DNA from: Ursus arctos
Lineage: Eukaryota; Chordata; Mammalia; Carnivora; Ursidae
DNA length: 64,000 nucleotides
Reading direction: 5' to 3'
Assembly (NCBI RefSeq): GCF_023065955.2
Contig: NW_026622863.1
Coordinates: 44,870,177-44,934,176, forward strand
The notes below the pieces were generated by a model. It saw only the letters and a program-made list of their open reading frames with translations, had not been told where the DNA came from and did no database searches. Of this stretch, positions 1-14,876 are shown in pieces. Positions within the stretch are counted from its first letter, which is position 1; every line of letters starts with the position of its first letter. Position numbers and translations under genes: made by a program.

Positions 1-38
1 TCCTCCACTGTTTTTCATTTTATTTTTTATTTATTTTT

Positions 39-231
39 TTTAAAGATTTTATTTATTTATTTGACAGAGATAGAGACAGCCAGCAAGAGAGGGAACACAA
101 AGCAGGGGGAGTGGGAGAGGAAGAAGCAGGCTCATAGCGGAGGAGCCTGATGTGGGGCTCAATCCCATAATGCCAGGATCACGCCCTGAGCCGAAGGCAG
201 ACGCTTAACCGCTGTGCCACCCAGGCGCCCC
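39..231 (-). mobile_element. CAN-SINE (arctoid type)
   Basis: Reverse-oriented tRNA-Lys-derived SINE: T-rich tail complement at 39-60, body with 'agagacagccagc', head ending 'cacccaggcgcccc' near 231. Full length. Confidence 0.92.
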
Positions 232-242
232 TGTTTTTTATT

Positions 243-334
243 TTAAAGTAAACTCTAGGCCCAACGTGTGGCTTGAACTCACGACCTCGAGATCAGGAGT
301 TGCACGCTCTGCCCACTGCACCAGCCAGGCGCCC
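243..334 (-). mobile_element. Older short CAN-SINE fragment
   Basis: A tRNA-like stretch ending 'ccagccaggcgccc' with the 'cgtgtggcttgaactcacga' core. It is more diverged and shorter than its neighbours. Confidence 0.75.
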
Positions 335-378
335 TTCTTCCTCAACTTTTAACAAACTTAACACAAATGGGCAATTTA

Positions 379-579
379 GGGGCGCCTGGGTGGCTCAGTC
401 GTTAAGTGTCTGCCTTTGGCTCAGGGAGTGATCCCAGTGTTCTGGGATCGAGACCCGCATCAGGCTCCTCCTCTGGGAGCCTGCTTCTTCCTCTCCCACT
501 CCCCCTGCTTGTGGTCCCTCTCTCACTGGCTGTCTCTCTGTCAAATAAATAAATAAAATCTTTAAAACAAAACAAAACA
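379..579 (+). mobile_element. CAN-SINE with perfect 14-bp target duplication
   Basis: Full-length arctoid CAN-SINE from 'ggcgcctgggtggctcag' to an A-rich tail. The identical target copies aaatgggcaattta lie at 365-378 and 580-593, marking a recent insertion. It is antisense to AKT2. Confidence 0.95.
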
Positions 580-1264
580 AAATGGGCAATTTAATGGGCC
601 TTTGTGGAAGCCCCACCAGGTCAAGAGACCATTCCCAGACCCCTAGAACCTCCCCCAAGCGCCCCTTCCCTCTTATTAACCATCCCCGCACAACTGAGGA
701 AAAACTCTACTCCCCCGCTCTTCTTTACAATTTCCCCACCTAAGGATGCCCCTACAAACACCACAGACGTGTGTGGCCCGTGCTGGCTTCCCTCCAGGAC
801 AGCCTGAGGCGCATGCGCACGGCAGCAGAGCTGCCTCAGTAACGGTTGCGCAGAGCCTGGCTGCGGGGCACCACCGCGGCGCACTGTGGCCGTTCCCCGG
901 ACAGCGGGCCCTGGGGTTGCTGCCAGCCTGGGGCTAGTGTGAACGGTGTGCTGGCAGCGTGTGTGCCTAGGCTCTGCGGGGGACATAGGGGCCCACTCCG
1001 GCTGTGCATGAACCTAGGGTGCAATGGCTGGCTCGCGGGCACACGGACAGTCAGCTGTGGGGGGTACTGTGCGAAACCAGTGCCTATGGTGCTTGGACCG
1101 ATATGCCCGCCAACACCAGCCCTGCACTCCCGGCACAGAGGTGTGCGTTCACCACCGCCACCCGCAGCCTCGGCAGGAGGGCTGGCGTCCCACGGCAAGG
1201 GGGACTCGGGAACACCCACAGGGTAGACCCTCCCGGGAGGGGGAAGTCTGGGGTTGAGGGCCTA

Positions 1265-2289
<1,025 letters not shown>

Positions 2290-2358
2290 CTCACCACCGT
2301 TGGCATACTCCATCACGAAGCACAGGCGGTCGTGGGTCTGGAAGGCATACTTCAGTGC
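2290..2358 (-). CDS. AKT2: AKT2 coding exon 8 (residues 214-236, hinge)
   Basis: This 69-nt exon encodes 23 residues beginning [12 protein letters not shown] and ending EYANGGE. It contains the gatekeeper Met229 and the hinge residues Glu230 and Ala232, which in AKT kinases hold the adenine ring of ATP. The acceptor is CCCCACAG|GCACTG and the donor is GAG|GTGAGC, phase 0 at both ends. It is identical in length to the family exon and fully conserved as far as I can recall the human protein. Confidence 0.97.
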
Positions 2359-3525
<1,167 letters not shown>

Positions 3526-3641
3526 CTAAGGGTTGGGGGAGCAATGCTTCGGGGGAAATGCACTTCTATTCCCACCCAATACAGAGAATGGCAGGAGTGG
3601 AATGGTACCATCTGCAAGCCGGAATGAAATAATGGCCCCAA

Positions 3642-3838
3642 GGGCGCCCTGGGTGGCTCAGTGGGTTAAGTGTCTGACTCTTGGTTTCAGCTCAGATCAT
3701 GATCTCATGGCTGTGAGATCGAGCCCTGTGTGGGGCTCTGTGCTCAGCGGGGAGGCTGCTTGAAGATTCTCCCCCTCTGCCCCTCCCCCCAATCGTGCTT
3801 TTTCTCTCAAATAAATAAACCTTAAAAAAAAAAAAAAG
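3642..3838 (+). mobile_element. CAN-SINE in AKT2 intron 6
   Basis: Full-length CAN-SINE with 'caaataaataaacctt' and an A14 tail. Target duplication aatggccccaa at 3631-3641 and 3839-3849. Antisense to AKT2. Confidence 0.93.
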
Positions 3839-4087
3839 AATGGCCCCAAAGAAGGCCAATGAGTGGCTCACTCTCAAAGCCATGAGGTGAGAAGTCGATG
3901 GGGACTTTATGACAGAGGGCTCGAGCTGTCACCTGCAGAACGCACAAGCCAAGTTTAGCATCTCTAAGGAGGGAGAAGCAGCAGCCATTGTTAAGATCCC
4001 TGAGGTGACCCCACAGGCAGTGGGAATCACCACTCTACGTGCTGTTGCTGAGAAAAGGAGGTGGATCTGATCAGAACTCTATGCTGG

Positions 4088-4290
4088 GGAGCAGCGGTTC
4101 CCAGTGTGTGGTCCCCACAATGGCGGCATCATGTCGCCTAGGAACTTGGAGAAATGCAAATTCTCAGGCCCATCCCAGACGCACTGAGTCAGAAACTTGG
4201 GGGTGGGCCCAGCACGGGCTTCGCAGGCCCTGCAGGTCAAGTCTGGTATCTGAGGACACAGCAGCCCCCTGGAGAACTGCTAAAAACCCT
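4088..4290 (+). mobile_element. MER5A-like hAT DNA transposon remnant
   Basis: The run 'gcggttcccagtgtgtggtc', then 'gaaatgcaaattctcaggcc' and 'gagtcagaaacttgggggtg', follows the order of the MER5A non-autonomous hAT-Charlie element as I remember it. Diverged and non-coding. Confidence 0.75.
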
Positions 4291-4620
4291 GCGCTGCCCG
4301 CAGTACGGACACCGGCTCTTGTGGGGCTGAGTCTGTCCCCAGGGGACACCTGATGAGAATGTCTGACGACTTTTCGACTGTCACAACTTGGTGCTACTGT
4401 CTTTAGGGGTGAAGGCCAGGGTGCAGCAACTCATCCTACAGTACACAGGACAGCCCCGTCAGAGAATGATCTGGCCGCAAAGGCCGACAGTGCTGAGGCC
4501 AAGGAAGCCTGCCTCGGACCAGTCAGAGAGGGGACTCTTAGTTTTGCTGGATGAGATCACAGTCACAGTCTTTAAAATCTTCACCTGCTAAAGATCCATA
4601 TCTAAGTATATATGGGTGTA

Positions 4621-4817
4621 GGGGAGCCTGGGTGGCTCAGTTGTTAAGCGTCTGCCTTCGGCTCAGGTCATGATCCCAGGGTCCTGGGATCGAGCCCCGA
4701 GTCAGGCTCCCTGCTCAGCAGGGAGTCTGCTTCTCCCTCTCCCTCTGCCCCTGCTTGTGTGTTCTCTCTTGCTCGTTCACTCTCTCTCTCAAATAAATAA
4801 AATCTTTAAAAAAAAAA
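4621..4817 (+). mobile_element. CAN-SINE in AKT2 intron 6
   Basis: Full-length CAN-SINE ending 'aaataaataaaatcttt' plus A-tail. A near-perfect target duplication around agtatayatgggt lies at 4605-4617 and 4818-4830 (one mismatch). Antisense to AKT2. Confidence 0.92.
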
Positions 4818-5185
4818 GTATACATGGGTAAAATTATACGATACCTAGAACGTGCCTTAAGATACTACAGAACAAACAAAGGGGAGGGGAGAGCTAATGA
4901 AACAAGATGGGCCAAATGTTGACAACTGTTGAAGCTGGATGTTGGTTACATGGGAGTCCACAGTATTTATTTCTCTTTTGAACACTGTCTGGAATTTTCC
5001 CTTTCAAAAACTTTAAAGGGGGGAAAAAAGGAACAGATACCATTCTGGCCCAGCCTCTTATGGAGAGGTCCTAAGCCAAGCCCCCAACCTCAGGGCCTCC
5101 CCACAGGCCCATTCTGCCACAAGAGACCTGCTTTCAGGCCCTGACAGCACCTGCTGGGTGAGGCCCAGTCAGACTCTCCACCCTA

Positions 5186-6041
<856 letters not shown>

Positions 6042-8462
6042 TCACAAGAGCCTTGGGTCCCAGGAGCCTGAGCAGGAAGGACGGAGCCCCTCCCCCTCCA
6101 ATGGGAGCAAACGACCCAACACCTTTGAGCATTCTGGTAAGATCTGTCTGAGCTGGGGGGAGCTGATGGGGCAGGAATGACATCTTACAGAGCCTTTGGA
6201 TGCAGTGGGTAAGAGAAGTCAGGAGCGGAATAAGGATAGAGACTGTATCTATGTCCCAGGAGTGGCCTGGCCTGAGGGCCGCTCGAAGAGAGCAGCAATT
6301 AAATGACCAAAGAGAGGAGACGCCTTTCATCACAGCCCCTTGAAAATGAGCCACCACCCCGAGCCACAGGGCTCCTAAGGATTCCTCCAGAACAAATGCC
6401 AAGCGCAGTGTTTTGCAAAAGCAAACCAAGAGGAAAAGGAAGGATTCATCAGCAGGAGGAAGCTGAAGTCTCATGCGGCAAGATCGCCCGGAGGGAGCTG
6501 TCTGCCAGGAGGGCCCAGGGACAGAGGTTCCTAGTGGGGCAGAGACGTGACGCAGACGTGGCAGACAGGGAAGCAGGTCCCAGCCAAAAGGAGCTGGGTT
6601 TAAGAATAAACTATTTCTGTCACTCACGATTTAGAACTTGCTCAGAAATAGCTTTCTTTTGATACTTGCAAACTGTTCTGTCTCTAGAAAGGGAAAATAG
6701 ATCTAGGAGAAATAAGTAAAAATAACCAGAGACCACAAAAAAGAAAGCAGGAGGCTGAACGATACTCGATTTTCCAGACCCCTCCCGTGTTTGACTCACT
6801 ACACAATTTTAGGTGGCTCAACCCAGTGTATGTTGAACCCCCTTCTGCTTAGGTCTATAAAACAGTCCCATGAACAGTGAGCAAAATAAAATGCACACGA
6901 AGAACGAGAAAATTCAAAGAGCCCAAGCAGGCAACCTCCCAAATCACAACAATTTAGGTAAGCCTCCGTGAGACCGGCCAGTCAGCCCTGCTTCTTCCAG
7001 AATCACCCCCAGCCCCAGGCAGCAGGTGAAACTGTGCTCGCACTCCCGAGGCATTGAGGCCCCTGGCCAAGGTCACGCAGGGAGCAAGTGGCCTGAGGAG
7101 CCGGGGCCTGGGGGGCTGCACTCAGCTCCAGTGCCTCATGTCCCGAGGGCATTACAGCTATGCTGTAGGCCCACGCGCACATCTCCCCATAATTTGACAC
7201 TGCTGGAATCCGGGGGCACCTTACAGTCAGTGGTCTTTTTCGACTGAACTGGGCCTTGCTTTTGCTTGGTATGGAAAATACTGGTGTGCCTCCAGGGGAT
7301 GGCATCTTGGATTTCCTGAAGGGTGGCAACAGTGTCGAACTCCCCGGGCACTGGAAGGGGTAGGGAATGCATGTCTATGCAAGGAACACCCTGCAGCTCA
7401 GAGGAAGGAGGAAGATCTAGATGCGGGCTTGGGATGGCCTGAGACACCTTAAGGGAAATAAGAAGGCGCAGAAGGGGCAGAGTGTCACGCTCCTGGAGTT
7501 AGAAGCAAGAGGAATGTCGCACAGGCACGTGTGCTCACCCCAGCATGGACCCCTCTGGAAGGGCGTGCATGACACGGGGCCCTGGTTGCCCCAAGGGAGG
7601 GGAACTGGGAGTCAGCAGTAAGGAGGAGTCTAATTCCACTGTCCCCCCATCACAAACACTCCCAGAGCATTCACCCCTCCTTTTGCATTACAGATGTGGA
7701 AACTGAGGCACAGATTGAAAAAACACAATCCAAGAAGAACACAGCGGGTGCTCCGAGCCTGGTAGCAGGAAGTACAGAGGGCCCGCAACCTTCCAGAGCC
7801 GAAGGGCAGGGCCATTCTTGCTTAGCTCTACGGCTTGCGGAACTAAGCAGTCACCACCCCAGGAGGCCCCAGCTCACGCCTGGGAGCTCCAGGTCTCAAA
7901 GTGGCCTCGCTCACAGGAGATCGTGCTTTCTGAGGCAGATGCGTGAATACCGCCAGCACCGACATCAAGTGCTGGCACACTGGCCCTCCCCGGGGCCAAG
8001 TCTGGGGGCCCCCTAACCCACAGGGGCAGGGATTTCGTCTGTCTGTCCACGCTACAACGCAGCACCTGAGCGGGCACTCAGTAGGCACCTGGGGAACAAG
8101 TGAGCAAGGAGGCTGAAGTTCAAGTGGCCCCAGACTCGGTGCACACGAGGCCCAGTGCGCATCCAGACAGATGACAGCAAGGCCCGGCGCATGCGCAGGC
8201 AGGGCAGCACTGGCCTCTACCCTCTCCGAGCCAACGCCTCAGGCTGCCATTTCTCAACTTGTTTTAACCCATGACCTCTTTGGGACAAGTTACAGTATAA
8301 ATCCCTATCCCCACATTCATATCTCTATTTTTCAAAAAATGGCGGTGGGGTGGGCACATCCCATGATAGGCTTTACCAGATCATAACTGTCCTCTTAGAA
8401 ATTTTTAAATGCTGACTTCAGGTCTAAAACCATGGATTGAAGAAAAAAAACAAAACAAAACA

Positions 8463-8600
8463 CGGGGGCACCTGGGTAGCTCGGTTGGTTAAGCATCTGA
8501 CTCTTCAGCCCAGGTCTTGATCTCACGGTTGAGTTCAAGCCCTGCACTGGGCTCCACGCTGGGCATGGAGCCTACTTAGAAAAGAAAAACAAAAAACCAC
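8463..8600 (+). mobile_element. Short older CAN-SINE
   Basis: 'gggggcacctgggtagctcg' head, tRNA-like middle, ends 'ggcatggagcctacttagaa' plus an A-rich tail. This is the shorter, older subtype without the CT-rich body. Confidence 0.85.
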
Positions 8601-11040
8601 CCACCAATCTCCTAAGAGACATTAAAAAGAACAAAATATGTATATATCTCACATATAGAGATCTCGAAGGACTGTCACATGAAAAAGGTAAAGACTAAGA
8701 CGCAGGAGGCGCCGTCATCTCTGGTTGTAACGGAGGAGAACACAGACAATCCATCCACAGAAGCCTAGATAAGTAAATATGGGCTCGGCCACACCACGGG
8801 AGCACTGGAAGCAGCTCCAAAGGGCATCTCTGGGCCCCAGAGCTGGTGATGAGGAGCATGGGCTCCAGAGCTGCGTGGGCTGGGACTCAAGCAGCAATTC
8901 TGCCTCCAGGGCAGGCTCACCCCTCCTTGGCAGACGCTGAGGCACAGGCGAGCCGCTGCGTACAGACCATGGTATACGGGAAGCGTTTGACTCCAGGAAG
9001 GTGTTCAAGACGCTGGGTGAGGCCTGGACCTATGCCATCCACCCTGGCTCACGCTGCCCAGGCCCCTAGGCCCCTTGGCCCCTTGTCAAGGGAAGCCGCT
9101 GACATGCAGGAGGCTGCTCAGGGGTAACTGGGGCTCTCCCACCGCCAGACAAGCCCCCGATCCTGTTCCAAGTGGACCAAGATTGCAAGGTTGCAGCACA
9201 GAATTCCAGAGAAAAAGCAAGGGCCTCTGTCCAGGGTACTCCTTAAGGGTTTGCAACATGGTGTCTGGGGCAGAGGGGAGCTCCCACCCATAGCTGGGGC
9301 TGCTGAGCCTTCCACGCCTCAGAGGAGAGCCCCCAGGGGAACAACCTCCTTCTCCCAGAGACATGATGAGAAAAATAAAGGCTCCACAGACACCAACTCC
9401 TTCCACACTCATCAAGAACACTGGGGGGGGGGGGCATTTCTAATGTGGAAACTGAGGCACACAGCGGTAGAGTCACTCGTGGGGGGCACACACACACAGG
9501 AGGTGACAAAGCTGAGACTCACATCGGATCCTTGCGTTCCTTGTGGCACCACGCCACCATTCCCTGATGAGAGTAACAGCTTCCCTCCCAGATGAGGCCC
9601 TGACGGATCAAGCAGGGCCCTCCCGCAAGAAGGCTCGGGGAATAAGGTACACAGTGCATGCAGCCCGGGCATGGGGTGAAGGAAAGCCGCCCGCTGGGAG
9701 TTCAGACCCTGGCCACCGTTCTGAGAGGGCCTCCCCACCAGGGAGCAACAGGAACACCAACGGCTTGCAGAACGCACTGCGGCCGGAAGCTCGGTCTGCC
9801 CACAAGCCTCCCAAGTACGGACTGCGACTCACCTCATTCTATGAACAAGGAGACTGAGGCACAGCGATGCCAGCACATGCCCAATTACACAGCCAGCCAG
9901 CAGAAGCTGCAGGACACAAACCCGAGAGTCCCTACTGCCCTCAAAGCACTTGTCCCGTCAACTGAGCACTTTCAGGGACCTTCTCAACCCTCCTGTGGGC
10001 TCTGGGACCGCAGGAGGCCTACTGGGAGGAGCCACGCTCCCCCACGCAGCACTAGGCCCAGCGCAGACCAGCTCAGGAGCAGGCAGCTGGGCCCGGAGCT
10101 CAAGTCCACTGCAAACTGGTTGTGGGGACCCAAGGGACTGCACTTCTCAGGCCTCGGTCTGCCTCCCACGCACCAGGGCACGACACACGGGCTGAAAAGC
10201 AGACTCTGGAGCCAATGGCCTGGCGTGAATCCGAGGTCTGTCCCTTCCTGGTGGTGATGCCGGGCCATCTGACTTTCCTATGCCTCAGTTGGCTGACACA
10301 GAGCGCCAGGACGAGGGCCGTGTGTGTAAGGGCGAAATGAACAGGAGACACAAAGTGCTTAGGGCACTGCCTGGCACAGAACAAGACCCTCAAAGGGCTG
10401 CTGTGAGAATTCGCTCAGCCAACCGGCAAACACTTCCCGAGCGCCTTCGGGGTGCCAGGCCTGTGTTCTGGCGCTGAGGGTGCAGCTGGGAAGCCCGGGG
10501 TGTCTGCAGAAGGCCCAGAGGTGCCGGCATGGCTGGGGCAACAGAGAGCAAAGGAGGAGACGAGGGCAGGAGGGAGGAAGGCCCAGGACACACCGGGCTC
10601 CATGTGGCACTGGGTTAGGGATGGACAACTTCATCCTTCATGGCCTGAGAAGCCACTAAAGGGTCTGTGCAGGGGGTGACAGGACCTGATTTCTGTTTTC
10701 AGTCTGCAGCTGTGGTGGGGTGCGGACCGGAGGTAGGGAGAGGAAGCATCAGGAGACTATGGCAGTCCTCCAGGCACAGGGTGCCAGGTGGCCGAGGGGA
10801 TGGAGGGGAGGCAAGGCACCAGCAAGTGCGATTCCATGCAGGCAGCCTGGGCCAGCCGCTTCCTCCTCTGTTCCCCACCTTGGCCAAGGACCGGAGCTCC
10901 ACTGTGTGAGTGACACAGCACAGGGCCAGGGCCAGGGCTGCCGCTGCCACCTGAGGCAGGAGGTGTGTCTGGAAAGTTTAAGGAATCACAAAGTGACCAG
11001 TGTGGCTACAGTGAGGAAACTAGCAATAGAAAATGATTCT

Positions 11041-11243
11041 GGGGGCGCCTGGGTGGCGCAGCGGTTAAGCGTCTGCCTTCAGCTCAGGGCATGATCCCGG
11101 CGTTGTGGGATCGAGCCCCACATCGGGCTCTTCCGCTGTGAGCCTGCTTCTTCCTCTCCCACTCCCCCTGCTTGTGTTCCCTCTCTCGCTGGCTGTCTCT
11201 CTCTCTGTCGAATGAATAAATAAAATCTTAAAAAAAAAAAAAA
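11041..11243 (+). mobile_element. CAN-SINE with 12-bp target duplication
   Basis: Full-length arctoid copy ('gggtggcgcagcggttaagc', CT-rich body, A-tail). Perfect target copies gaaaatgattct at 11029-11040 and 11244-11255. Confidence 0.94.
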
Positions 11244-11294
11244 GAAAATGATTCTGGAGAGGAGACCAGATCACTTTGTAGAATATGGCATAAA

Positions 11295-11851
11295 TTCGGG
11301 CTCCTGAGTGGCTCAGTCCGTTAAGCAGCCGACTCTTGATCTCCGCTCAGGTCTTGATCTCAGGGTTCTGAGTTTGAGCCTTGCACTGGGCTCCATGCTG
11401 GGTGTGGAGCCTACTTGACAAAAAAAAAAAAAAAAAAAGGGTGGCTCAGTCGGTTGAGCATCCAACTCTTTTTTTTTTAAGATTTTATTTTATTTATTTG
11501 ACAGAGAGAGAGGCAGTGAGAGAGGGAACACAAGCAGGGAGACTGGGAAAGGGAGAAGCAGGCTTCCCGCTGAGCAGGGGGCCCGACACGGGGCTCAATC
11601 CCAGGACCCTGGCATCATGACCTAAGCCGAAGGCAGATGCTTAACAACTGAGCCACCCAGGTGTCCCGAGCATCTGACTCTTGATTTCAGTTCAGGTCAT
11701 GATCTCAGCTCAGGGTCGTGAGATTGAGCCCTGCATCGGGTTCCATGTTCAGCGTGGAGTCTGCTTGTCCCTCTCCTTCTGCTCCTCCCCCATGGGCATG
11801 TTCTCTCCCCTCCCCGCTCCAGTAAAAAAGATCTTAAAAAAAAAAAAAAAA
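11295..11851. mobile_element. Nested CAN-SINE stack
   Basis: A plus-strand short SINE (11298-11439) is followed directly by the body of another plus-strand SINE (11440-11467, continued at 11668-11851). That second copy is interrupted by a full minus-strand SINE (about 11471-11667). The interruption duplicated gagcatcyractctt (11456-11470 and 11668-11682). The whole block is flanked by gaatatrgcataaa at 11281-11294 and 11852-11865. Confidence 0.88.
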
Positions 11852-11994
11852 GAATATAGCATAAACTCTGGAGTTACTCCCAGTGGAAGTAAAGCCACTC
11901 AAGAGTTCTAAGGAGAGAAATGACACAATCAGATTTACGTTAAAAGGTCATAATAATGTGATGTACTGTTAACTGTACCTACTAAGACCAGATG

Positions 11995-12200
11995 TCCGCA
12001 AACCTGTCCCGGAAAGGGCTGAGCACTAAATGTTCCAGGCTCTGTAGGCCACGCGGTCTGTTACAGCTGCTCAACTCGGCCACCACCGCAGGGCAAAAGC
12101 AGCCACAGATAATTTGTATATCAATGGGCTTGGCCTGTTTCAATAAAACTTTCTTTGCAAAAACAGGAGGCTGGGCCGTGGTTTGCCAACACTGCTCAGG
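11995..12200 (+). mobile_element. Old interspersed repeat (family not assigned)
   Basis: Stretch with 'ccaggctctgtaggccacgc', 'ggcaaaagcagccacagata', 'caataaaactttctttgc' and 'gtggtttgccaac' in the order of a repeat common in placental genomes. I recognise the pattern but not the name with certainty. Confidence 0.6.
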
Positions 12201-13689
12201 CCCTAATTTCTGGTTTATAGGAAATATAGACACAAAGGAACAAAGCGAACAGTGCCAAAATAAGATAACACATCCCGAGTGTGAGACATTCTACAAGACA
12301 GCTAGCCCAGCTTGTCAGGGGGAAAAAAAGAAAACCAATGTCGTGTGGGAGGAAAAGACAGGGCTGAATGAGGTGACTGAAAAACATTTTGAGGACAACT
12401 GGGGAAGCTAGAGTAGACACGGACATGGAGAGGAGGCTGGTAAATATCTACGATGAACAGTGACCTCAGCTGTGGTAACGGCATCATGACTCTGTAGGAG
12501 AAAGTCCTTATTCTTAGCAAACGCCTGCTGACGTATGAAGGAGCAAAGTGTCATGAAGTGTGGTCAGAAGTGCACAATTCAGCACAAAACAAAGCCAGAT
12601 GAGGCAAACGCAGCAGATGCTGGAGGGCTGAGTCTAGGTGCAGGGTACCTGGATGTTCGTTTCCTAGACTTTTCTCTCCACTTTCCCGTACATCTCAAAC
12701 AAGGGGGTGGGGGTGGCAAGGGGGAGTCTGGGGGGGAAGGCAGGAGAGGCTCCCAGGAGCACAGGCAGCAGGCTGCTGCGGCCTCTAGACAACACCCCCA
12801 CCCCGCGCCCACCTCTGCGCAGGCTCGGGCCCACATGGGTGGTGCAGGCCAGTGAGGACAGCCACAAGTGAGCGTCCTCCCTCTTACCAGCTCACACCTC
12901 CCCCAGGGTGAAGGCCAGGAATCTGGGGTCTGGCCTCAGAGCAACCCCAGATTTCTCTCCAGCAGCCACAGGTGCTAGGAAAAGGAGCAAGGCAGGGCTC
13001 GTCCAGCCCCACGGTCCTGGTAAAGAGATTCTCCCCCATGCTGAAGAGCACAGGATCTCACCAAAAATGGAAAACAGAGCGGGGCTCTTGTCTACTAAAA
13101 CGCTTTGCCAGCCCCCCACTGCTCCTTTTCCAGGCTTGAAGACTGCACACCCGGTATTGCTGAATCAAGGGCTTCCTGTTTACCATCCCCTGAATCTCGG
13201 AGCAACCTTGCGACAAACCCCAGTTGATTCACGACCTGCCAAGCCCTGGAGGGATCTCCATCTGGAGTCCACGACCTGGTTGAGCTCACCGGCAAGGCCT
13301 CCACCGGCCCTCTTCCAAGGCCCCTGGCCCTTGATTCTTTGGTGACGCAGAACCCTCTATGGTCCCTGAAAGGACACCCTGTCTCACCTCCGGGCCTTTG
13401 CATACGCTGGTCCCTTTTCCCAGAGTCACCTTCACCTTCCTACCCAACATCTTCCAACACCCAGGCCCTATGTACCTATTGGTCTTCATCTGCTTTTACT
13501 GGCAGTCCACGGTTTCTGTCGCCAGCTTTCAGCAGAGTCACGGCTGGCCTGAGATGGTAGGGAGCTCTGCTGCCCGTGGGGGGACAGGCATATTTCTAAC
13601 TTTGGGAAGCCAAACAATGACAATTATACCACAGACTGTGGACACACATCTTTATGAAACTGTTTTGTGTATACCCTCGATCCACACTG

Positions 13690-13830
13690 TCCAAGAGGGG
13701 AGCCACCAGCCAGCCGTATGTGGCTACTTAAGCTTAAATTGATTAAATAAAAATGAAAATTCCAGCTCTCAGTTGCACTAGCCACATTTCACATTTCAAA
13801 AGCTCAACAGGCACCTATGACTACCGGCCA
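13690..13830 (+). repeat. Old dispersed repeat, unassigned
   Basis: The 'tatgtggctacttaagctta' ... 'tgcactagccacatttca' pattern recurs in related, inverted form at about 35550-35660 ('aaactcaaatagccacacag'). Probably an ancient DNA-transposon-type repeat; family uncertain. Confidence 0.45.
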
Positions 13831-14059
13831 TCCTCTCAGACACCACAAGTACTGAACACTTCTTTCATGGCCAAGACTCTCGGGGACAGCACCGTTTTCC
13901 TGGGTTCCCCACAGGGTCAGTGGAATCCTCACCCCCCAGGCAAGCCAAAGGAGTATTTCTCAAAGTGAGGACCAAGGGGACAAAGTGGGGAAAAAGATGT
14001 GTGATACTCGTTACAAAGGTCTGAGCTTCCTAGGACATACAGAGCTTTCAGAAATGAGA

Positions 14060-14530
14060 GGAAGACCGACTACCCAACAGACAAGTAAGCAAAGGTTATG
14101 AACAGACGGTTCCGAACAGGAAACTCATGTGGCCCTTGCACGTAGGAGAGGATACTCGAAATCACCCATACAGACAAAAGGGTCAGTGAAAACCACCTTA
14201 AGGTGCCACTTCCCACTGACCAGACTGGTAAAAATCCAACCATTAGAAAACAGAAGGCTGCGAGGACGCTCTTAGACATCTTAGAAATCACAAATGCAGA
14301 TTCCCTGTGACCCAGAAATCCCACATCTAAGAGCTCCTCTTATAGGTCCCCCTGCACATACGTCAAACGAGGTAAGCACAGGGAACTTCACCGTGGTACC
14401 GCCTGTAATGAGCCAAAGCCTGGAAACAACGCCGATCACCATTTGTCAGGAACCACTCAGTAAACCTGGGGACACAGGTGTGCGGCTGTCTAAAACAAAA
14501 AGTACGGCGGCTCTCTGTAGACTGAAGCAG
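14060..14530 (+). mobile_element. Old L1 3' fragment
   Basis: LINE-1 tail motifs in order ('aaaggttatgaacagacggt', 'tgacccagaaatcccacatc', 'gagccaaagcctggaaacaa'). It is interrupted by the young L1 tail and microsatellite, and appears to resume at about 14877-15120 ('ctgtgtacgatgctacct'). Confidence 0.75.
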
Positions 14531-14544
14531 AAAAAGTCCCCAAG

Positions 14545-14770
14545 GAATGAACCATGAGAGACTGTGGACTCTGGGAAACAAACTGAGGGCTTCAGAGGGG
14601 AGAGGGGTGGGGGACTGGGATAGGCCGGTGATGGGTATTAAGGAGGGCACATATTGCATGGTGCACTGGGTGTTATACGCAAATAATGAGTCATGGAACA
14701 TTGCATCGAAAACTGGGGATGTACTGTACGGTGACTAATATAACAAAATAAAAATTATTAATGAAAAAAA
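14545..14770 (+). mobile_element. Young carnivoran L1 3' end (5'-truncated)
   Basis: Contains the carnivore L1 3' UTR signature 'gggcacatattgcatggtgc' ... 'actggggatgtactgtacgg' ... 'aacaaaataaaaattatt' followed by an A-run. It lacks all coding sequence. Flanking 'agtccccaag' (about 14534) and 'agtccccgag' (about 14874) look like its target duplication. Confidence 0.85.
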
Positions 14771-14772
14771 AA

Positions 14773-14808
14773 AGAAAGACAGAAAGACAGAAAGACAGAA
14801 AGAAAGAC

Positions 14809-14875
<67 letters not shown>

Positions 14876-14876
14876 G
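14773..14876 (+). repeat. GAAA tetranucleotide microsatellite
   Basis: Begins as interrupted GAAAGACA units and becomes about 16 pure AAAG units from 14811 to 14876. It has grown out of the A-tail of the young L1. On the AKT2 sense strand it is a TTTC pyrimidine tract within intron 4. Confidence 0.95.

Noticed and set aside
379..470. tRNA-like sequences in many places
   Set aside because: They are the tRNA-Lys-derived heads of CAN-SINEs, not functional tRNA genes.
8185..8196. NRF1-like GCGCATGCGC in intron 4
   Set aside because: An isolated motif without a CpG-rich setting or other promoter features.
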